Assembly (NCBI GenBank): GCA_015657535.1
Contig: JADHZB010001089.1
Coordinates: forward strand, 78,409-142,408
Source: Nephromyces sp. MM_2019
Taxonomy: Eukaryota > Apicomplexa > Aconoidasida > Nephromycida
Direction: 5' to 3'
Length of the DNA: 64,000 nucleotides
The notes under the pieces are model-generated. The model was not told the origin of the DNA. It searched no databases and worked only from the letters and a program-made list of their open reading frames with translations. Positions 1 to 11,800 of the stretch are shown piece after piece (positions within the stretch are counted from its first letter, which is position 1; the number at the start of each line of letters is the position of its first letter). Both the position numbers and the translations under genes were made by a program.

Positions 1-1056
1 GATGCGTCTTTTGATGATGAAGATGAATATTTTCTCGCTGAGTTTATGATGTAAGCGCTGTACTTTTCTGCCCATAAAATTTATGGTCCAATGTGTATAG
101 GCGCTATATATTTCATACATAAACCAAGAATTACACTTACTCATCTTATTAATGGGGGAGGACAGGAGAGAGATTTTCGCTCTAAAACATTAGTTAATCC
201 ACTCAAGCAAAAACTATTGCATAGCGGATGTAGTATATATCACTATATGTCTTCGCAAAAATAAACGCACACTAAAAAACCCTCCTTCTTAAGACGAAAA
301 ATTATGTAGAAGCTGCATCCCGCAGGGAGACTATCAGAATTTTGAAATAACCTGCTTAATCTGCTTGATTTTAGTACTATCAAAGGAAAGAATAAGCCAA
401 AATACAAAATAGAAACCACATGAATACATGCGAGTGTAATCTAGAAATACTCCAAACGCAGAGGCTCTATATCTAGTCAAAAAATCCTCGGCTTGTGTGC
501 TTGCTTGCAACCAGTTACCTTATCAACTATATTTGCAGCATCAAATTTCATTCAGTGCTGCTGTGCACTAAAGCAATGTAATGATCAAACAAAAACAAAT
601 TCACTAAAAAATACTTCACAACAAAAGATTTCAGTGTGCGCCAAAGGGTTGAAGCTGGAAATTTCAGCCGAGCATTTAAGGCACAATCCACAGCACTAGA
701 GATACTTTGTAACGCCGACTCCTACATACAAGGGAAGTAGGAAATCCAGAAGAGAGAAACCACAGCTATGATACGCAACAAGCAAAAACAGGTGCACACC
801 AAGCTCACAAGTAAGAGCTCCATCAACACAAAACATGGGGGCTCGAGGATTCAAGACACTAAGTAGGATAGCAACGAAAATGGAGTGCAACCGAAATAAA
901 AAAGCAAGAAAACTACCTTTAATGAAAACAGAGCATCAAAGGCTCACCTTCCCTACCTTCAAGTTCTTGAGGACTTTGAAGAATTTCCTATTTTTACAAA
1001 AAAATTTCACAAAACATCTTACATACTTTGGAGTCTACGATACAGCAGTTACCCAT
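1..1056 (-). CDS. N-terminally acylated protein of unknown family, partial at left edge
   Basis: Proposed gene of very short exons read leftwards: 1056-1027, 987-957, 179-141 and 67-1 (open to the edge). Exon 1 encodes [10 protein letters not shown], a classic Gly2 myristoylation plus Cys palmitoylation start, and ends at a GTATGT donor in phase 0. Exon 2 ([10 protein letters not shown]) starts in phase 0 after a T-rich 39-base intron and ends at GTAGGG in phase 1. Exon 3 ([12 protein letters not shown]) ends at a GTAAGT donor, and exon 4 ([18 protein letters not shown]) follows in a matching phase. The minus strand is T-rich between exons, as in the other introns here. The start and first two exons are the best supported; the acceptor of exon 3 is ambiguous because the alternative, two bases upstream, gives an in-frame stop. 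The N-terminus and Ser-rich part faintly recall LAMTOR1-like lysosomal anchors, but this is a guess. Membrane attachment is inferred from the motif. Confidence 0.42.
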
Positions 1057-2798
1057 GAATGGAGCTGAGCACATATTTATGCATTTCACCGAAGGTCACG
1101 AGAGAGCATTCAAAAAAATACCGGGCAGTCTGACAATACTAGAAAAGCACTATAATATTTTCCTCAAACAAGCTTGACGTTTGAAGTCAGTGGTACAAAA
1201 AAAAGCGCTAAATATATTTTTTCCGTTGGTCACCATACACCAGAAACGAATTGCAAAAACAGCTATAATTGCCTACGAAATGCCTTGGAAAAGGACACAA
1301 AAATGGTAGCAGCAGCAAGTCTAGAGTTGCTGCTCAAGTAACACACCAGGATTTTCGAATGCGGAACAGTCTTTAAGTTTCAGAGAAAACATTCCAAAGT
1401 TATTTTCTCCTTATAGAACATAAAGCCACTGCATGTACACTGGAAAAATCCTAAGCAAGGTAAAGTGCATCTTTAAAAAAAGGAGAATCTGCCATAAAAC
1501 AACAAAATAGCATACTATAAAGGAGGAAAACGGAACTATAGCTCTTGCGCATAGCATTTTAAACAGTAGCTGCATAATGAATGCAGCATAAATGTAGTGA
1601 ATAAAGCTACGGCGGCGCAGCTCATCATATTTTAGCAAGCCAAATGTGGTGACTAAAGTTGAGGTTAGCGTGGTACTTCCTCTAAAGACAGTTACAAAGG
1701 CTCCTATCGAGACGCTTCGACAGAGCACTCCGCAAAAAGCCTCACAGCTTCAACGTGGGATCCCACGAGTTCAGTACATGAGATATCCTTGAAAATAAAG
1801 TAGTTCAATAGGTAAAAACTTGACAATCTCAACGAGTCATTTGTAAATTTCAACGAGTCATTAGCCTTGCAAGAATCGGCGCAGACTGGTAACCAAAATG
1901 ATACTTCGATGTAATCAGAGCAAAAATAATTGATGCAAACACACTAAACTTGATTCCGACTAGGCATCCAAAACTCTCACAACATTTATAAAATGCCTTC
2001 TCAAGGTGAGTACAAGGTTATAAGTCACCGCCGGTATATGCACTCCAGGCGTCCACCTAGTTCATAACGAACTAATGCTCGAACACAAATGGATCGATTA
2101 CTATAGTGATATTCGAAAAACACTACTGTGCTGCCACCGAATAGTGGTACTCACGTCCATAATCAATCCACTGACTTTATTAATTGAATGGGTGGCCTCG
2201 TTTGTCAAACTCGGCAATTGATTTCATGTCCAAAGTAGTGGCAAATTAAACTTCAGTCTTCCTTAGGGTAAGTGTGTTAAACATGAGCCTCTACTGAGTG
2301 TTCTTAGCAATAAGGCGAAATAACTGCGTTGCTATTGAAATTGATCTAATTATGCTCATGATAGATAAATTAATAGCAGGAAAGCTAGAAGCACAACACC
2401 AGAAATTGCTCTGACACCACTTACTATGCTGTCGTACTAAAAGTTGCTAGATAACTCAAGTACAAACCTTAGTTTTACTTGGTGGTCAGCACCAGCAAAA
2501 GAGTTTTGTGTTTTTCTTGCTCCAAAGAAGTTATCATTTCACATGTCAACTCAGCAATATTGCTATGCCCTAACACAGGGTCACGCCAGGTACACAAAGA
2601 CTCAAAAGCAATACCACAGTGGTTTCAAAATTTGTCAGCATTCGATTCCCAAGAATATAACTACAATTTCTTTTGATGTTTTTAAGCTTCTAGGGCTACT
2701 TGGCCCCAGCATTTTCAATTGAATTTTTTACTTTCCGGCCTTATCATAACTATTGAACTCAATTTAAATCTATGAAAAGAACTGTATTTACGCTCCAT

Positions 2799-2905
2799 AG
2801 CATCATGGCATTAATTCCTGGCATATCACTCAAGGACATATGGCCTTACAAAGCATCATGGCAGTCTGTCCTGAAATAACTCAAGGACATGTAGCCTTCT
2901 ATGTT
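2799..2905. repeat. diverged tandem duplication, period about 53 bp
   Basis: The words agcatcatggca and actcaaggacat, followed by a gta/tat-gcctt block, occur twice in the same order and spacing, the second copy shifted by about 53 bases. Sequence between the words has diverged. No coding function is seen. Confidence 0.7.
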
Positions 2906-3852
2906 TAACCTTGCAGACTTACAGCTTAGAGTACCCTCTAGATAGTAACAATTTTAGCCTAAAGCAAATAGGGGTCTAAACGGCATCCCTTGGCGGATCA
3001 AGGTGGATTATGGCTGCAGGAATGGCGCTCAAATCAAAAAGTGCGATATCATGCTTTTTGCAAATCGAATTACGAGAAATGTTCTTTGATCTGCCCATTG
3101 CTTCTTGATGATCTATATTGGGCTGCTCAAAAAATTGCTATCTATTTAAATTCATTTTGAATTTTGAAAATTACCTACACCATTTTTTATGTCAAAAAGT
3201 TTAATCCGGGGGAAATGATGAATCTTACCATAAAACACAGTGGTACCTCATAGAGTGACATTGGATGCGTGCTAGCAGGTACCATAGACACTCAAAGATC
3301 TATCTAGGGTATGTTTCTTAGCAGATTTAGATGCGAATTTTACGAAGGTCCATTTTATTTTTAGTACCAAGTATTTTGTTTAGCAAAAGACCTTAAATTT
3401 ATCTATATTAGCAAAATTTTTCTTTTGAATCATAACTTTGATGGGAAATGGTGCGAGCGTTCCAGTAGGGCACAACCTGGCTGGTACCAGTTGCCAGGTA
3501 TCTACGATAACAGTATAATGATGCGGCGCTTGAGAGAAAGAGTTACACGTGCTAGTGCCAAGCATTTAGAGAGACCGCGTGCAAAGATACCTAAAGGTAT
3601 ACTGGCAACTAAAGTCTCTTGGTGCTATGCCATGATACTCCCCATTATTAATCAGATCATGAACCCTAAATCGGAACCCAATTTTTGTCTGATGCGAAAA
3701 AATCAAAGGATCTCAATGGTTACATAGTGCTGGAAAACATACCATTTCTAGTGCTACACACTCGTGAACTTTCCGAAGTGCTCACTTGCTATTTGGACCA
3801 GAAGTCGATCTGTACTACTTGCATATAAGGTTTTTATTATTGTTCAGCTGCA

Positions 3853-3936
3853 GTTACTTCAAGCATGAACGAATGGGAGCAAAAACTTGTATCCTACTGT
3901 AACTACTTCAAGCATGAGCGAATGGGAGCAAGAAAT
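3853..3936. repeat. direct repeat, period 49 bp
   Basis: The word acttcaagcatg followed by a(a/g)cgaatgggagcaa occurs at 3856 and again at 3905, nearly identical over about 30 bases. It looks like a recent local duplication in spacer DNA. Confidence 0.75.
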
Positions 3937-5305
3937 TCAGTACGCTTGGGCTTATTTCCGCCATTGCTCTTGCGTTTTGGATGATGTCATGATTGGCTCA
4001 GTTTGCCTGTTAACTTTGAAGAAGAAATGCTGAAGTTATGCCAGCATCGGTTAAATATTGTGGTACTCTTTACATCATCAATTAAGTGCTTCAAAGGGCG
4101 AAATCTTCCTTACCTGGTTTTCTGCTTCCTTTACAGTGATAGTTCGGCGACCAATGCTTTTAGAATCCTTTTATTGGCAATTTCTTCTTTGAAACGTAGT
4201 TTCCATAATTGCACTTAATAAATCATTATAAGGTAACCGCAGTGATTGCCACCAAGAGTCCTTTTTAAATCACATGCAGTGCGATTTGAGGGCTTTGAAC
4301 ACTGTGCCACGTAAGGTAGGTAGCTGGCTGCAAGGGCACTGGAGCAGTTTGCAAACATGGTATTCCATGAGTTTTACTTTGTTACACAACTTTCTGCTAA
4401 GGTAGACATTGCTGTAGGCTAGGTTGAAATAGTGTGCAACCTCATGACTGCCAATTCGATGGCACATTGAAAGATTTGGAAACGCCATAGCTTCACTAAG
4501 GCTAATTAATTGAAATTTTCTATGTTTTTGTGTGTTGAGCTTTCTCTGTGTGTTCAGATTTCTATGCTCATTTAGATTTCTCTGCGTATATCTTATTTTC
4601 ACTACATCTTTTTTTTTTATAAGCTTCACCTTTTCCGATTCTATTTCCGGAATTTAATGCACTTGACCAATTTGTTTTGAGCCGTTACTGTGCTATCGTT
4701 TTACGTATCTATTTTATCTTCAGAAACGGGTATTCTGTATCTTCGAACCTTGTGAATCAATCAATAGAGACTTTTTTCAGAGGTAATTCGGCGCCCTTTG
4801 AAATGCTTCTTTTTTTTATTTTGTGCAGGATTTTTTTCATTGACACTAGCATGATTGCATGTGTGTTCATAATTTTTCTCCATGGATGGCACCCTGGGAT
4901 ATGCCAAACAGGGTACCTTTGAAAGTAAATTTTTGGGTTTTTTTTGGGAGGGAAGTTTATCTGCTCGAAAATGAATATCTGAGCGTTGTTTTGTAAAGTT
5001 CTGATATTTTTTATGCCTTTGAAATATTGTAATATCGATGGATCAGTGATAAAATTTGTGCTGCAGCATGCATAATTGTGATAAAGCTCTCAGTTTGCAA
5101 AGGTGCAATTATTTACCTAGCAGCTAATTTTAAAATTTGATTTTGAAATTTTATGAAAAAGCTTAAAATAGTTTTGGTTTATGACTTGTATTGGTCAAAT
5201 TTTCTTCCCCTTACTTGCTTAAATTTGCTTGACCTCGTCTCTTTCGTCACAGGGAATCTCTCCAGGCACAAAGACAGCAAGTGTTTTTTGTATATAGTTT
5301 TCAAG

Positions 5306-8300
5306 ATGCCAGCATCAGCAGATCCATACTATCAGGCTAGAGAGTAAGTGAATTTTTTTCTATTTTACCGCTGTTTTATTATTATTTAAATTGATGGAAA
5401 ATATCGCCTTCACTGTATCTTTAACAGTCAAATTGAGCAGTCAATAGAAAAGGCTCGCAGGATGTATCTTATGTGGTCTGATGCTAATTACTCTGCAATA
5501 TCTCGGTAAGCGATTCTTGCTGACATGATACCCTGATCATTTCCTTTTAGCTTCGGTTTGATATTCTTGTAAAATATACGCTGTTAAACCATCGTGTACT
5601 ATCTGGAATGCTTATCTACTAGTACCTGCCTAAATATTGTAATGGTGACTAAGTCTTGCATATAATATACTTCATGCTTTGAAATCGTTATTTTGGGAAT
5701 ACTTGGGCCTTGTTTTATTGGTGGCTATTCACTTGCTTTCTTTAGAAACCTTTGTTTTCTGCTTATTTTATGTTGTCTGTCATGATGTTCGTATCCCTTA
5801 TCTCTCTTAAAACACACTCTGTATTCCTAATTCTTGAGTACTTTCGGCAGGGTGCGTATGAGCTCACATACTTTAAGTTTGGTATGTAGGAAAAGAAGCA
5901 ATGAAAAAATAAGGGGTATTGAACTTTTTATATTCCAAATATGTACGATTAGTGTTTGTGGTTAGTTATGGTGTCAGCATGCTAGTCATGCTGCATTAAA
6001 TTAGCCAGCTTAGTTTTTCGAGTAGTACATTATCCCTACTCATATATGTCCTCTTCCATTATCTAAGGCGTTATCGTAGTGTACGTGTTTTTGTAGGCAT
6101 CTTCACAGGTGTATGTACACCTTAGAATTTTTTTTGGAAAGAGGGAAAAGTTTAGTAGAGCCAGCTAGGTTGAATAATTGGTTTTTGAAATCCTTCTATA
6201 TATCAATCTTTTCCGTCATTAGCTATTTTATAAGAAAAGATTCCACCAGATTTATCAGCACAATAATTAAAACTTGTGGAAGTCAAAATTTGATCAACTG
6301 TGTTTCTGTCACTGGTGAGTTTGTGGTTTAATTTAGCTTTCATATGGCAATAGATACTAGTGGGGGAGTTTTTTTCCAAGTTTTTATAGGTGCGACATTT
6401 TTATGGTATGCGCATAGTCCTATCTTAACTTTTTACATGTTTTTGTGATGAATGTAATCAGTGCTAAGTTTAGGACAAGCATGAAGACATAATTTCCTTG
6501 TGCTATTTTAGTTCAATGGATGCTGCCGTTGATACCCCCATGGACCTACTTACGGAGCTTAGAGAAGCCAATCTGGATTTGCAAGTATTGGAAGAATCCA
6601 TAGCCATCGCACAAGCAAACCCTCAAAAATTCATGATTGAGAGCGGCGAAATATCACGAAGAAAAGAATTTGTGTTAAACGCAAAAAAACGATTAAAAGA
6701 CATCCGCGATGATGTAAACTATCGTAGCAGTGTGAGTGCTTATTATTATTTTTTTCCTTCATTGAAGGTTTAACATAGTTCAAGTAGTTTATCTGTACCT
6801 CGGCAGGAATTAAAGTCTTATATTTGGTCACTAATGATGCATTTATATGCATATAAAGTACCCTGATCTCAGAATTTGAACACGAGAGGCGCATTCATTT
6901 ATTTCTATAGGCTGAAGAGCTATGTAATGAGCTTTCTTTAAAAAAACTATGAATAATTATAGCCAAAGTTGTGAAACTGTGAACTAAAGCTGTATTTCTA
7001 GTTTTTTTTTATCGCTAGCGATGGCTTTGAATATAGTTTAAGCGCTGGCGTGGCAGCTAGCTTGTACTATAGTATACTGAATGTGTTATTTTTTCCAGCT
7101 AGCTACAGCAGTTTGCATCAAACACACACGCACTCTATAAATGCCTCTCTAAAGCGCGTATCACACTCAACACAGTCAGAACATGCAGTTTGGAGGTTGA
7201 TGCATGGTAGCTTTACTCGTTTACAAGCTCCATTGATGATCTTTGAGTGCTAATGTTTCATTTGTGGTGAAATTTTCTTCTGTTTTTATTGCAATCTACT
7301 TGCTTTGCAAACCATTCACGCCGAGTTCTCGATTATTGGCGGATAGGCGTTATTCGTTGCGGTTGTATACGGCCTCTATTTTTTTTTGAGAAAATTAGCG
7401 TGCTTGCTAATCCATGATAATATATTTGCCCAAAAGGTATGAGGAACTATATGCTTTTTCATGTTCGATCCCCATTAGGAAATACGAAGGAAGTCCCGAA
7501 TGGATGGATATGATACTGCAAGTTCTGAATTTTTTCGTTCGCAGCATAGAAATCAGGAGGTAGGACTTTTTTGTGTTAGCGCACTACTATTTAACTGTAT
7601 TGCTACTGCTTTTGATTAGATATGATTCCTCTGTTTACTTAGTGTGAAATGTTTTTTTTCCTTCATTTTTCGCTCTTGGATTGCTATTACATAACACTTT
7701 TGTCGTATTTTTTTCGTGTATGTTACCTGCTGATTTTTTCTTGGCGAGTGCAGTAATTTGGGTGCTTCGGAAACGATACGCGCTGGCTTTTTTTTCTCAA
7801 CGCAGATTCTATTTGCCAAGCAGGATGAGCAGATGATCGATCTTCAAAATTCTGCGGAAAGACTGCAGAAATACGCCAAACAAATAAACGAAGAAATTAA
7901 CGATCAACAAGCGTGAGTGATATAGTTTTAGCGCTTTTATTTATAAATGCGTAAGCATATTTTTAAACGCTATTCTTTGCAAGCATAGATTATGTCTTGG
8001 CAGGGAACAAGCGAAATATAGCTGATGTAGCATGACTCACGATGCTCCGGTATTCTGGCCAATTCCACTATGTATGATGTTCACTTTTTTATGAATTTCT
8101 TATGAAATTGTATTGCAAACTGTGCATTGGCTCTATTTTCGTTTGATATTTTTCAGCCTGCTTACCCAGCTAGACAACGATGTGACCAAGCAAGGTAGGT
8201 ATTTCTACTCTATATCAACATATGCTTGACATTTGTCTTTCCTTTTTCGTTGTGGTAAACAATGGCTTGAAAGTCAAGACATTCAGTGTGTATTCTTTTT

Positions 8301-8895
8301 CATTTCTACCTTTTACTTCGAATATAATTACATGTTCTGTGGTTTCTTGTTGCTTTGAAATTTCGAAAGCGTGGAAGGGGATTATTTTTTTCAAGCTGCG
8401 TAATTTATGCCTTTCTTTGAGCTTAGTTTGCATTATTCAGTGTGCCTGGTTATGGTGTGCGCTGTCTAAATTTTGGTTTGCCCTACAGCCAAAAACTAAT
8501 TGTAATTTGGGAAATTGATTTTTTTGACATTATGGACCATTTCAATACATGTGTATTAATGCTGAGTTGCCAGAATCATGCTGTTGGATTTTAAGTTTTT
8601 AGCTGGAACATTGAGACTTCAAGTGTTTGGCATCCATATTCTAGTTGTCTCCTAGCGGTATATTTGTATTCGTATTTGTGCAGCGGAGAGGATGGGGCTT
8701 TTAATGCAGGGTCTTTCAGGATTACTGAAGACAAATAGTAAGCCACTTGCTTAATTTTTTTTGTAGTAATATTTTTTCTCTAATTCAGAAAGCTGCCAAG
8801 TTTGCAAAAAAAAGCGGTTCGCTGTCAAACCAAGCGTTTTAGCCTATAATTTTTTTTCATTTAATATTTATTTGCTTGTAGTATCTGGTGCATGA
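5306..8895 (+). CDS. Qc-SNARE, syntaxin-6/SYP61 type
   Basis: Eight exons: 5306-5343, 5428-5505, 6512-6731, 7479-7559, 7806-7912, 8157-8194, 8684-8737 and 8789-8895. All join in phase to give about 240 residues, the usual size for this family. The N-terminal part (from MPASADPYYQARDQIEQS; later LDLQVLEESIAIAQANPQKF and EISRRKEFV) matches the syntaxin-6 N-terminal three-helix domain. The SNARE motif starts at KQDEQMIDLQNSAERL, with the zero-layer glutamine in NDQQALLTQLDNDV, and ends near MQGLSGLLKTN. The last exon gives a Cys/Lys-rich stretch (CQVCKKKR) and a hydrophobic C-terminal anchor (VLAYNFFSFNIYLLVV). By family knowledge it mediates fusion in trans-Golgi/endosome traffic. The splice choice for the last exon is the least certain; an alternative acceptor near 8880 would give a different short hydrophobic tail. 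Confidence 0.85.
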
Positions 8896-11800
8896 TATAC
8901 TTGGGTATTCGCTTGTATCTTGGTACTTCAGTGTGTGTTGAAATTGTTTTTGCGCATTTTCACGTTCGTAGAGCTTAACTAGCCCGATTAACCTTGTAAT
9001 TCTTACCATCAATCCAGTTTACTGTTTTTCCTGAATTGATTCTTATGCAGCTTGTGCTAACTTAGGATGCACCAATTCGTATTCTTGCTTTAATCCTTCA
9101 ATATGCTTACAGAGCGGAAGACTCTGTACATAATTGCTTGCCTTACAGCCAGCGCCTTTGTGATGCTACTTATACTAATATTATTTTAAGCTTATTCTAT
9201 AAGCGGATCCATTACAAGTTACCGTCTACAAGTATATAAAAACCTAGGCTCATAAAAATCTGAGGCCACGGTGAGAAGTTTCTTTCCGTGAAAAGTCAAT
9301 AGGTGCGGATATCATTGTCCACATGCTACTATGTGATTACTATTAGATAGTTTGTACATGCCGTTATTTTGTTTCGACTTCCAGGTGTTGATTGCCTCAT
9401 TAGAATAATATTAAATACATCGTTGTCTCTGGTATGGAGTGCTTTTAGGGTAAAATTTGAAGTCCAAGCTTTCACGTAGCTCCTAAAAAACATAACCCTG
9501 ATGTAGGATGCCGCCATAGGCTCGGCATGCTCATCATGGGATATTTTATAGACAGAGATAGCAATTACTAGAATATATAAGTTGCTTATTGGCATGTTCT
9601 ATATACGCTTGTGTAGAACCCAATGAGACAGTGCCACTTTGCTCTTTCAGTCCATGGATATGAGCATTGCATTCTACCAGTAGCCGCTGTATGTAAATAA
9701 AGTTACTTATGTTAAGAGGGATGTGATGCGCAATTATGGAAGCAATAGAGCTTGCGATTCAAGTTGTTAAGCTTTATAGTTTGTTCAAAAATGTCGATAC
9801 TCCTTTACTTTAAAATATGACTTTCAAATCTAGAAATTCTTTGTTGGTTCGCACCTGCTTATCTCAACGCGCTAGGACACTATAATATTGCTCAGTGGGC
9901 TTGCATATAATTCTAACAAAACTTTAAGGCATACATGACGCAGCTATTTCCTTTAGGTTTGGCAAACAAGCAATATTGGCTAAATGGCTGATATTTCTCT
10001 TTATGCGCTGGTTTTTTTACCTGAGCGCTCGTTCTATAACTTAACAAGATACGCTGCTTATCGTAAGTTTGACACAGCGTTTGGTACGCTTCCTTGCTGG
10101 AATCACGCAAGTATTCACCATTTTGAGAATTTGCTGCATCTAATATGACCCACAGCCTTGATAGAATGTACTTCGATATTTTGGGCCCTTCATAGTGTGT
10201 CTAAGGAGGTCATGGATGAAAGCATAATCCCATTCCACCAGTGACCAAAGTTTACTATGGTACTGCAACCAGCAGCGATAAACAGTTTTTTTTGGAACTT
10301 AGAAAAAAGATCTTACTTTATATTATGAGAATATAGAATCTTTTGCTAGATAAAGTCAACTTCCCGGGTTGCAGCCTCTCAGCAGATCCGCTGCCAACTT
10401 TGATACCTTTGAGATGCAGTACGAATTGTACATCGCGGGTGCGGTGACCGTTGGAGTTATCGGGGCGTACCATATAAAACTAGCATGATTTGGCGTTCTC
10501 ATCTCACTTCAACGCAGTACGAAACGTTAGGGATACCCCTGCTTCAGCCGAAGTCATGTATTAGTGTTAACATTTTTCGCTCGGAAAATGGCATTGGATT
10601 TGCTAATCTCACATTGCGGTTGCGATGCTAGCAAAATTGAATTTCCCAGGGTTGTAGGTTATTCCTATTTTGCCTCCTCGCTGCGTACGCAGTCCTACGA
10701 GATGTTGGGGGCCTCATTTCATGCATAATCATGAGGGGGAGAGGCAGTTCTTTATCTAGATGTGGCCAGCTCTCAACTTACCTTCACTGGCTCTTGCGCA
10801 TTAGCGCGCGTCTACGTTCTCATAAAATTTTCACATGTGATTTTCTGGTCTCCACCGTGCTTGCTGGTAGTTGTGTGCCCAGTTTAACTCGAGATGAATG
10901 ATACCTGCTTTAGCATGCTCCTCCACAGTAATTACAGGTCTTGCGCCGCTTGATTTTTCACTGCTTTTACGATTATTGTATGGTTATTCCCACTGAAACC
11001 GTTGACTACCCGAAGCGAGAGATTTTATGCTGCTCCGATGGGGATGCAGCTGGCTGATTCAGTTATGTGCATGGAGAGCTATAGACCTGAGCAGAAGCAG
11101 GCCTCATGCGACTAGCGTGGTGCCCCATCTAGCACTTTAGTGCCATTGTAGAGCACTTCGCCTTCAGAATATACGAACCTTCAAATATTGTGGACGTTTT
11201 GATTTGCAAAATAAAGCATCGGACAGAACTTAGTTTCAATCCCAGGATATATATAAACTAATAGTTCCCTTGGCAAAATGGGAATGCTGCTGCATTCTCT
11301 GGCTAAAAGGGCCAAGAGAAAAGAAAATGAACTCCAGTATCTGATGCTGTGGTGAGTTCCAGTAGTTCTACGGCAGTAACAAATAGATAAAAAAAGGCTG
11401 ATACATTCAAGTCAGTATACCCCCATACCTAGGTAGCTCCCGATGTGGCAGATATATCTCAGTTTCCTTAGATGACGAATAACCTTTTTTTATGGCATAG
11501 CTGAGTCATATTCGACTGTTGTTGCTCTCCTTATGCAATCCTAGGTTTGTTACTACTTTATGATGACTTGATGGGTTTGATAAGCTGTGTTGATGCCGCT
11601 CTATAAAGAAGTATCATTTTTTTCGGTTCTTGGCTTGTTTGCTACCCTGCCATTTGGTAGTTTACACATTAATAAGTTGAAAGCGAATTCCCTGTAGGTA
11701 AGTAACGTAATGCACAGATATGGCATGATATGCTGTGTGCTAACCGTGGCTGCGCATGACTTATTCAATGGTCAATGCCTGACAAAGTACAGGACTGCTG

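Larger units (their letters stand above)
1057..5305. other. spacer between divergent genes
   Basis: No convincing exon was found. The stretch separates the minus-strand MGNCC gene from the plus-strand SNARE gene, so it should hold both promoters. It carries two short degenerate tandem duplications (near 2.8 and 3.9 kb), listed separately. Open frames up to about 119 codons, such as the one at 4270-4629 on the minus strand, are simple-sequence or chance frames without splice or family support. Confidence 0.6.

Noticed and set aside
1..54. Plus-strand terminal exon with acidic tail ([17 protein letters not shown], then stop)
   Set aside because: It reads well as protein, but the adjoining sequence is T-rich on the minus strand and a minus-strand exon chain from an MGNCC start runs through it. 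The two readings exclude each other, and the minus one has more independent support.
1411..1728. Minus-strand 105-codon hydrophobic open frame
   Set aside because: Lies upstream of the MGNCC start, has no family similarity, no splice-phase partner and no clear start context.
3468..3500. Short palindromic hairpin (cctggctggtaccagttgcc plus agg)
   Set aside because: Only six-base outer arms; within chance for a window of this size.
4270..4629. Minus-strand 119-codon frame with Asn/Arg/Gln repeats
   Set aside because: The repeats come from simple TTTCT-type tracts in the DNA; no other sign of coding.
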